From positions 992,001 through 1,056,000 of the forward strand of contig CAWFXB010000002.1 of the NCBI GenBank assembly GCA_963819755.1: a stretch of DNA of 64,000 bases. The letters run 5' to 3'. Within the stretch, counting starts at the first letter, position 1; each line of letters opens with the position of its first letter. The DNA is from VRUE01 sp963819755. Its GTDB lineage: Bacteria > Actinomycetota > Thermoleophilia > Solirubrobacterales > 70-9. This document shows, in pieces, positions 59,169 through 64,000 of this stretch. The position numbers and the translations under genes were made by a program. The notes below the pieces were generated by a model that saw nothing but the letters and a program-made list of their open reading frames with translations, was not told the DNA's origin and ran no database searches.

Positions 59169-59961
59169 GGCGGGTCCCCGGGACGGCCGCGGTGGCGGCG
59201 GCGTAGTCGTAGCCGAGCGCGTTGATGTCGAGCGTCTGGCGCACCGTCATCGGGAACGGCGGCAGGGCGGTGTCGAGGTAGGCCGCCGGCAGGCTTGCCC
59301 CCGGATGGTCGAGCTGCCACATGTACCAGAGGCGGTCGATCATGCAGTGGTGTGCCCAGAAGATCGGGTCGTAGGCGGCGACCGAGATGTCCCCCATCGT
59401 GCCGCCGACTTCGCCGTGCACCCCGTTGTGGATGTTCTCCAGCTGGTTCTGGAAGGTGAAGTAGTCGCGGTTTTCGCGCACGGCTTCGACTTCCGAGGGT
59501 TCGGGCAGCCGGCTGCCGCGGGTGAACTGGCGCCAGGTTCGGGTCTCTTTCGGATCGCGCCGCCCGGCTGGCTGGATCGGCGAGGAGGCCAGCGGGTTTT
59601 TCGTTCCGGCGGCGGTGCGGCCGCGGCTGTAGGCGCCGGGCAGGCCTTCGGCGTGGTTCTGCGTCCAGTCCCACCAGGGCAGCGTCACCCCGCCGACCCT
59701 GTCCTGCAGCTCCTTCTCGAAGAAGTAGAGGTAGGCGCGGTGCCAGGGGAGGAAGAACGGGCTGCCGTGCTTGCAGTACATCGGCAGCGGCAGGCCGTGG
59801 ATGCCCGCCCAGTACTGGTAGCCACGGTCGTCGCCGATTTTCTGCGCCAGGGTCACCGCCTGGCGCAGGTCGGCAAGCTGGCCTTCGCTGAGGCGGCGGA
59901 CGCTGCGCCGGTGGCGCAGGTGGACCGGGGCGCGGGTCGCGCTGGGGGAGGCGACGGTCAC
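59161..59961 (-). CDS. Tyrosinase / polyphenol oxidase copper domain
   Basis: 266 aa, type-3 dicopper oxidase oxidising phenols to o-quinones (melanin-type chemistry). CuA ligands: H55 (WAGIHGLPLP), H65 (YCKHGSP), H74 (FLPWHRAYLYFFEKEL). CuB ligands: H178 and H182 (NIHNGVHGEVGG) and H204/H205 (YDPIFWAHHCMIDRLWYMW). WWDWTQNHAEG is typical of the PPO group. No signal peptide is seen, so it may be cytoplasmic or exported with a partner. GTG start overlaps the upstream small ORF (GTGA); the downstream gene encodes a C-terminal-like domain. Confidence 0.9.
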   Translation of the reverse strand: MTVASPSATRAPVHLRHRRSVRRLSEGQLADLRQAVTLAQKIGDDRGYQYWAGIHGLPLPMYCKHGSPFFLPWHRAYLYFFEKELQDRVGGVTLPWWDWTQNHAEGLPGAYSRGRTAAGTKNPLASSPIQPAGRRDPKETRTWRQFTRGSRLPEPSEVEAVRENRDYFTFQNQLENIHNGVHGEVGGTMGDISVAAYDPIFWAHHCMIDRLWYMWQLDHPGASLPAAYLDTALPPFPMTVRQTLDINALGYDYAAATAAVPGTRRG

Positions 59962-60140
59962 GGTCGCCTCGCGAGTTCCGCGCGCCGGTCACCGCGCCGC
60001 TGCCGTCCCGGGCGTCGCTGGGCGGTGAGCCGGCGCAGGCGGGCGCTGGTCAGCCCGGCGGCGACAAAGGCCACTGGCGCCAAATTGAGCGCCGTCTCCT
60101 CCACCGGTATGCCCGCGATATGGGCCAGCATCGGCGCCAC
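59958..60140 (-). CDS. Small membrane protein upstream of tyrosinase
   Basis: 60 aa: one hydrophobic helix (about 14-33, EETALNLAPVAFVAAGLTSA) and a strongly basic tail (RRLTAQRRPGRQRRGDRR). No family recognised. The 4-base overlap with the tyrosinase start and coherent topology support a real gene. It might be a membrane anchor or translational leader for the tyrosinase pair. Start ATG 60140 is uncertain; another ATG lies three codons in. Confidence 0.5.
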   Translation of the reverse strand: MAPMLAHIAGIPVEETALNLAPVAFVAAGLTSARLRRLTAQRRPGRQRRGDRRAELARRP

Positions 60141-60200
60141 CCTCTCATAGGCCCACGATTACCGCAAGTCTTTTTAAGTAAACGTCGCGGTTCGCGATTT

Positions 60201-60222
60201 CTCGGAGCCGCTCCGCTCCGAG
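60201..60222. terminator. Hairpin in the divergent region before imuB
   Basis: CTCGGAGC (60201-60208) pairs with GCTCCGAG (60215-60222), loop CGCTCC. It sits between divergent starts, so attenuator or operator roles are as likely as termination. Confidence 0.35.
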
Positions 60223-60260
60223 CGGAACTTTTCGTAGGTTGAATTCCCCCTCCGAGTATA

Positions 60261-60274
60261 CGAACATACGTTCG
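60261..60274 (+). promoter_or_regulatory. LexA (SOS) box of the mutasome operon
   Basis: CGAACATACGTTCG matches the Gram-positive/actinobacterial LexA consensus CGAAC-N4-GTTCG exactly and ends one base before the ATG at 60276. LexA binding there would block transcription until DNA damage. The mRNA must be leaderless or nearly so. Confidence 0.9.
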
Positions 60275-60275
60275 C

Positions 60276-61003
60276 ATGACGACCCTCGTATCCGAGCTTC
60301 CGGTTGCGGCCCTGGCGGACCGGCTCGGCCTGCCGGAGCGCGAGGCGGGCAACCTGGTCGAGACGCTGCAGCGGCTCGGGATCGGCACCCTGGGGGAGCT
60401 GGCGGCGCTCTCGCCCGACCAGGTCGCCGACCGCTTCGGGCCGCGCCGGCCTGCGCGCCCTGCGGCTCGCCCGCGGCGAGGACGAGCCGCTGCGCCCGCG
60501 GCGTCCCGCACGGGAGGAGCTGGTCGAGGAGATCGAGCTGCCCGAAGGGACGGCCGGCAGCCAGCTCGACCGGGCGCTGGAGCTGCTGGTCGACCGACTG
60601 CTCGCCGCACCGCGGCGCAAGGGGCGGACGCTGCTCGGGGCTGCGCCTCGGGGCCGCGCTCAGCGACGGCGGCAGCTGGAGCGTCGACGCAGGGTCTCGG
60701 CCGGCCGACCGCCGTCGGCCCGAGCCCTGCGCCGCCGTGCTGGTGCCGCGGCTGGAGGAACTGCCGGCGCCGGCCGACGCGCTGCGGCTGCGGGCGCTCG
60801 GCCTCGGCCCGCGCGCGGCCGACCAGCTTGAGCTCTCGGTCGGCGGCGACGAGCCCCGTCGCCGCCGACTCGGCGCGGCGGTGCGCGAGGTCCGCGCCGC
60901 CCAGGGCGCCGACGCGCTGCTCAAGGTCCTGCCGGTCGACGCTGCCTCGCGCGTCCCCGAGCGCCGCGTGCTGCTCACCCCCTTCCCGGTCCCGGTCCGA
61001 TGA
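60276..61003 (+). pseudogene. imuB: Short ImuB-like protein (thumb/C-terminal part only), two frameshifts
   Basis: After removal of an extra base near 60443 and another near 60640 the gene encodes about 241 aa. It matches the Y-family thumb and little-finger/C-terminal part of ImuB: LVETLQRLGIGTLGELAALS, DQVADRFGPAGLRALRLARG (restored), RALELLVDRLLAAPRRKGRT, LEELPAPADALRLRALGLG, and a closing SRVPERRVLLTPFPVP. The palm and fingers (about 200 N-terminal residues in usual ImuB) are absent, although the LexA box sits directly upstream of this ATG. ImuB is catalytically inactive and bridges the beta-clamp, ImuA' and DnaE2. Indels may be sequencing errors. The stop overlaps the next start (ATGA). 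Confidence 0.65.
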
Positions 61004-61249
61004 CGCCGGGGATCCGCCGGCTCTACGCGCCGCGACGGGTGGCGGTCGAGGCCGGCTCCGAAGGGATGCCGCTGACGGTCGAGGGCGTCGAGGTGGCGTC
61101 GATCCGCGAGGAGTGGGTGGTCGAGGATCGCTGGTGGACGCTGCGGCCGCTGCGCCGGCACTACTTCGAGCTGGTCCTCACCGACGGCCGCGACGCTGGT
61201 CGTCTTCCGCGACGCAGCGAGCGGGCGCTGGTTCCGGCAGCGGGCCTGA
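61000..61249 (+). CDS. DUF6504-type small protein of the imuB-dnaE2 cassette (one frameshift)
   Basis: About 82 aa once an extra base near 61196 is removed: MTPGIRRLYAPRRVAVEAGS, LTVEGVEVASIREEWVVEDR, WWTLRPLRRHYFELVLTDGR, then VVFRDAASGRWFRQRA and stop TGA 61247-61249. Small DUF6504 proteins lie between or near imuB and dnaE2 in actinobacteria; role unknown. Overlaps imuB by 4 bases and dnaE2 by TGATG. Confidence 0.65.
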
Positions 61250-64000
61250 TGGCGCGCCGGTCACGCCCCCTACGTCGAGCTGCACGCCCACTCGGCCTTC
61301 TCCTTCCTCGACGGCGCCTCGACGCCGGCGGAGCTGGCCGCCGCGGCTGCGGCGCTCGGCTATCCCGCCTTCGCGCTCACCGATCACGACGGGATCTGGG
61401 GCTCGATGGAGTTCGCCCATGCGCTGCAAGGGGCTCGGCCTGCGGCCGATCACCGGCGCCGAGCTGACCGTCGTGCCGACGTGACGGGCGTTCGCCCATC
61501 TCACCTGACCTCCTGGTCGAGGATGCGGGCGGATATCGCAATCTCTGCCGGCTGCTGACCGCGGCCCACTCGCATACCCGCGACAACACGGGCGCGGACC
61601 GCCGGCCAGCCGTGGGTGACGCTGGAGCAGGTCGAAGCGCACGCCGCGGGGCTCGTCTGCCTGTCGGGTTGCGCCGGCGACGGGGCGCTCGCCGGCGCCT
61701 GGGAGCGCGGCGACACGGCCGCGCGGCGAGCAGCTCGGCCGCCGTCTGCTCGCCGCCTTCGGCCGCGACCGCTTCCGGGTCGAGCTGCAGCGCCCCTACT
61801 GGCGGCGCGACCGGGCGCGCAACCGCTGGCTCGCCGGTGCTCGCCGAGCGGCTCGGCGTCCCCGCGTCGCGACCGGCAACGTCCACTGCCCACGCCCGCA
61901 GCCGCGCTCACCTGCAGGACGCCCTCGTCGCGATCGCGGCTGGGCGACGACGCTGGAGGCGTCCGAGCCGCTGCGGCGCGGCAACTCGACCTCCGCCCTG
62001 GCCTCGCCGCGCGGCGATGGCCGCGCGCTTCGCCGAGCACCCCGAGGCGGTCGCCGAGACCCTGCGCCTCGCCGAGCGCCTCCGCTTCGACCTGACCGCG
62101 GACCTCGGCTACCGCTACCCCGGCTCCGAGGACGCGGCGCCGACGCGAGCTGGCCGAGGTCTGCCGGGCGCTGCTGGACGAGCGCTACGCCGGCGACCCG
62201 CGATCCGGGCCGAGGCCGAAGCGCGGCTCGAGGAGGAGCTGAAGACGATCCGCATCCTCGGCCTCTCCGGCTTCTTCCTCCTCCACCGCGACATGCTCGA
62301 GCTGGCCCGCGAGGTGGCGCTCGAGGTGCGCGGCCCCGGCTCGGCCCGCTCGATCCTGCCCCCCGGCCGCGGCCGCGGCTCCAGCGTCAGCTCGATCGTC
62401 TGCTACCTGACCGGCCTCTCCCACATCGACCCGGTCGAAGACCGACCTCTTCTCCGGCCGCTTCCTCAATGCGGAAGTCGACGAGAACACCGTCGCTGCC
62501 CGACATCGACCTCGACTTCCCCCGCGACATCCGCGAGGTGCTGATCCCCCGCGTCCACGAGCGCTACGGGGCCGATCGCTCGGCCCTGGTCGCCGCCTTC
62601 CCCACCTACCGCCCGCGCGGCGCGGTGCGCGACCTCGGCAAGGCGCTGGCGCTGCCGCCGGCGGAGATCGAGCGGGTGGCGAAGACGGTCGGCTTCCACG
62701 AGAGCAGCGGCGAGATCGAGCGCGACGTCGGCGCCGCGATCGGCGCCGAGCGGGCCGCCGCGCCGCGCTGGCAGGTGCTGCTCGAGCTCGCCCGGAGAGG
62801 CGATGGGCCTGCCCCGCCACGCCTCCCAGCACTCCGGGCGGGATGGTGATCTCGACCCAGCCGCTGATCGACGTCTGCCCGGTCGTGCCGGCGGCGATGG
62901 AGGGGCGCCAGATCGTCCAGTGGGACAAGGACTCCTGCGCGCGACGCCGGCTTCCTCAAGATCGACCTGCTCGGGCTGGGGATGCTCTCGGCGGTCGAGC
63001 GCTGCGTCGAAGAAGTCGACGCGGACGCGGGGCGAGCGGCTCGACCTCTCGCGCATCGACTCGACGACGCGAGACCTTCGAATCGATCCGCGCCGCCGAG
63101 ACCACCGGCGTCTTCCAGATCGAGAGCCGCGCCCAGATGCAGATGCTGCCGCGCACCCAGCCGCGCAACCTCGACGACCTCACCGTGCAGGTGGCGCTGG
63201 TCCGGCCGGGCCCGATCCAGGGCGGCGCCGTCCATCCCTACATCGAGCGGCGCAAGCGGCTGCGCGAGGACCCGAGCTACGAGGTCCCCTACGAGCACGC
63301 GCTGCTGCAGCCGGTGCTGGAGGAGACGCTGGGCGACGATCGTCTACCAGGAGCAGGTGCTCGAGGTGGCGATGGCGCTCGCCGGCTTCTCCCCCTCGGA
63401 GGCCGAGGGGCTGCGGCGGGCGATGAGCCGCAAGCGCTCCGCAGGAGGCGATCGAGGAACACCACGAGCGCTTCCTCGCCGGGGCCGCGGCGAGCGACGG
63501 GGTCGCGCCGGAGATCGCCGAGCGGGTCTGGCAGCAGATCCAGGGCTTCTCCGGCTTCGGCTTCCCCAAGGCGCACTCGGCCGCCTTCGGCCTGCTCGCC
63601 TACCAGTCGGCCTGGCTGCGGGTCCACTACGGGCCGGAGTTCCTCTGCGCGCTGCTGAACGAGCAGCCGATGGGCTTCTACCCGCCCGACTCGCTGGTCC
63701 ACGAGGCACAGCGGCGCGGGATCCGGGTGGCGCCGCCAGACGTCAACCGCAGCCGCGTCCTCTGCCACGTCGAATCGCCGCGCCACCGGACCCGGAGCTG
63801 CGCGGCGGGCTGATGGTGCGGATCGGGCTCGGCTACGTGAAGGGGGTGCGCGAGGAGGAGATGGAGGCGCTGGTCGCCGAGCGCGAGCGCGGCGGGCCCT
63901 ACCGAGGGATCGCCGACCTCGCCTCGCGCTCGGGGGCGGGCTGCGCGAGCCTCGAGCGGCTGGCCTGGGCCGGGGCGCTCGACGGCGATCCCGGCCGGCG
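61249..64000 (+). pseudogene. dnaE2: Error-prone DNA polymerase DnaE2 (ImuC), many frameshifts, 3' end beyond the window
   Basis: A C-family alpha-subunit polymerase that extends past lesions in the SOS mutasome. Reading across frames recovers, in order: PHP domain YVELHAHSAFSFLDGAS, ALTDHDGIWGSMEFAHA; EQVEAHAAGLVCLSGCAGDG; RLGV...HLQDALVAI; RILGLSGFFLLHRDMLELAR; catalytic palm LPDIDLDFPRDIREVLI (two of the three Asp); GLPRHASQHSGGMVIS; IDLLGLGMLSAVERC; TTGVFQIESRAQMQMLPRTQ; QEQVLEVAMALAGFSPSEAEG; GFPKAHSAAFGLLAYQSAWL. At least 22 single-base shifts are needed within this gene, nearly all +1, while amino-acid motifs between shifts are intact. That pattern suggests sequencing or assembly error more than decay. 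Confidence 0.7.

Noticed and set aside
60181..60240. A third copy of the E1/E2 core
   Set aside because: It shares GC-rich CCGCTCCG-type words and a hairpin, but lacks TGGAGCCT/AGGCTCCA ends and the ordered core blocks.
61249..64000. Programmed frameshifting in dnaE2
   Set aside because: At least 22 shifts at varied sites without slippery heptamers; error or decay is far simpler.

Overview
The window is high-GC DNA with overlapping operons and many GTG/TTG starts. It reads as a chromosomal segment of an actinobacterium, most probably of the class Thermoleophilia (Solirubrobacterales-like). The reasons are the fhaA-fhaB-pstP-SEDS-pbpA-pknB cell-wall/kinase cluster next to gyrA, several TetR paralogues sharing a GRHxLPRE N-terminal motif, very large secreted propeller/Ig proteins of the kind expanded in that class, and a LexA-controlled imuB-dnaE2 cassette. 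The gyrA to pknB neighbourhood recalls the origin-proximal layout of other actinobacteria, so oriC may lie upstream. I see no tRNA, rRNA, CRISPR array or insertion sequence.

Layout: 1-5.2 kb holds gyrA (5' cut), an HNH nuclease, pheA and a membrane-anchored CARDB protein. 5.3-14.5 kb is the growth and cell-division signalling operon: kinase, two FHA proteins, PP2C phosphatase, SEDS glycosyltransferase, transpeptidase, PASTA kinase and D-Ala-D-Ala ligase. 14.5-20.5 kb holds an MNT/HEPN-like pair, a lipoprotein, a third kinase, purM, uppP and dedA. 20.5-32.2 kb is a surface polysaccharide locus (dehydratase, LytR_C protein, ligase, flippase, glycosyltransferases, phosphoglycosyl transferase, acyltransferases). 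32.2-37.2 kb is metabolic (DUF3105 protein, hydrolase, metF, sugar porter, enoyl-CoA hydratase). 37.2-46 kb is a TetR-regulator cluster with a tandem TetR fusion, one frameshifted copy, a RHH/PIN toxin-antitoxin pair, pyrF and a DUF234-type ATPase. 46-57 kb is a secreted-protein island. 57-60.1 kb carries another TetR, a Phd/PIN pair and a split tyrosinase. 60.2 kb to the end is an SOS mutasome with about 25 apparent indels.

The least explained signal is a set of long perfect inverted repeats. Two (2447-2582 and 4070-4192) lie at gene 3' ends in the same orientation relative to transcription. They share a homologous core bounded by TGGAGCCT/AGGCTCCA, yet each is extended by 21 bp of arm that is perfect but specific to its locus. 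Other long-arm hairpins sit inside a polysaccharide ligase gene (two), inside a FemAB-like gene, and between fhaA and fhaB, where competing stems suggest a structured RNA. A second genome-scale signal is a switch in glutamate codons: cytoplasmic domains use mainly GAG, while extracytoplasmic domains of the same ORF use mainly GAA.
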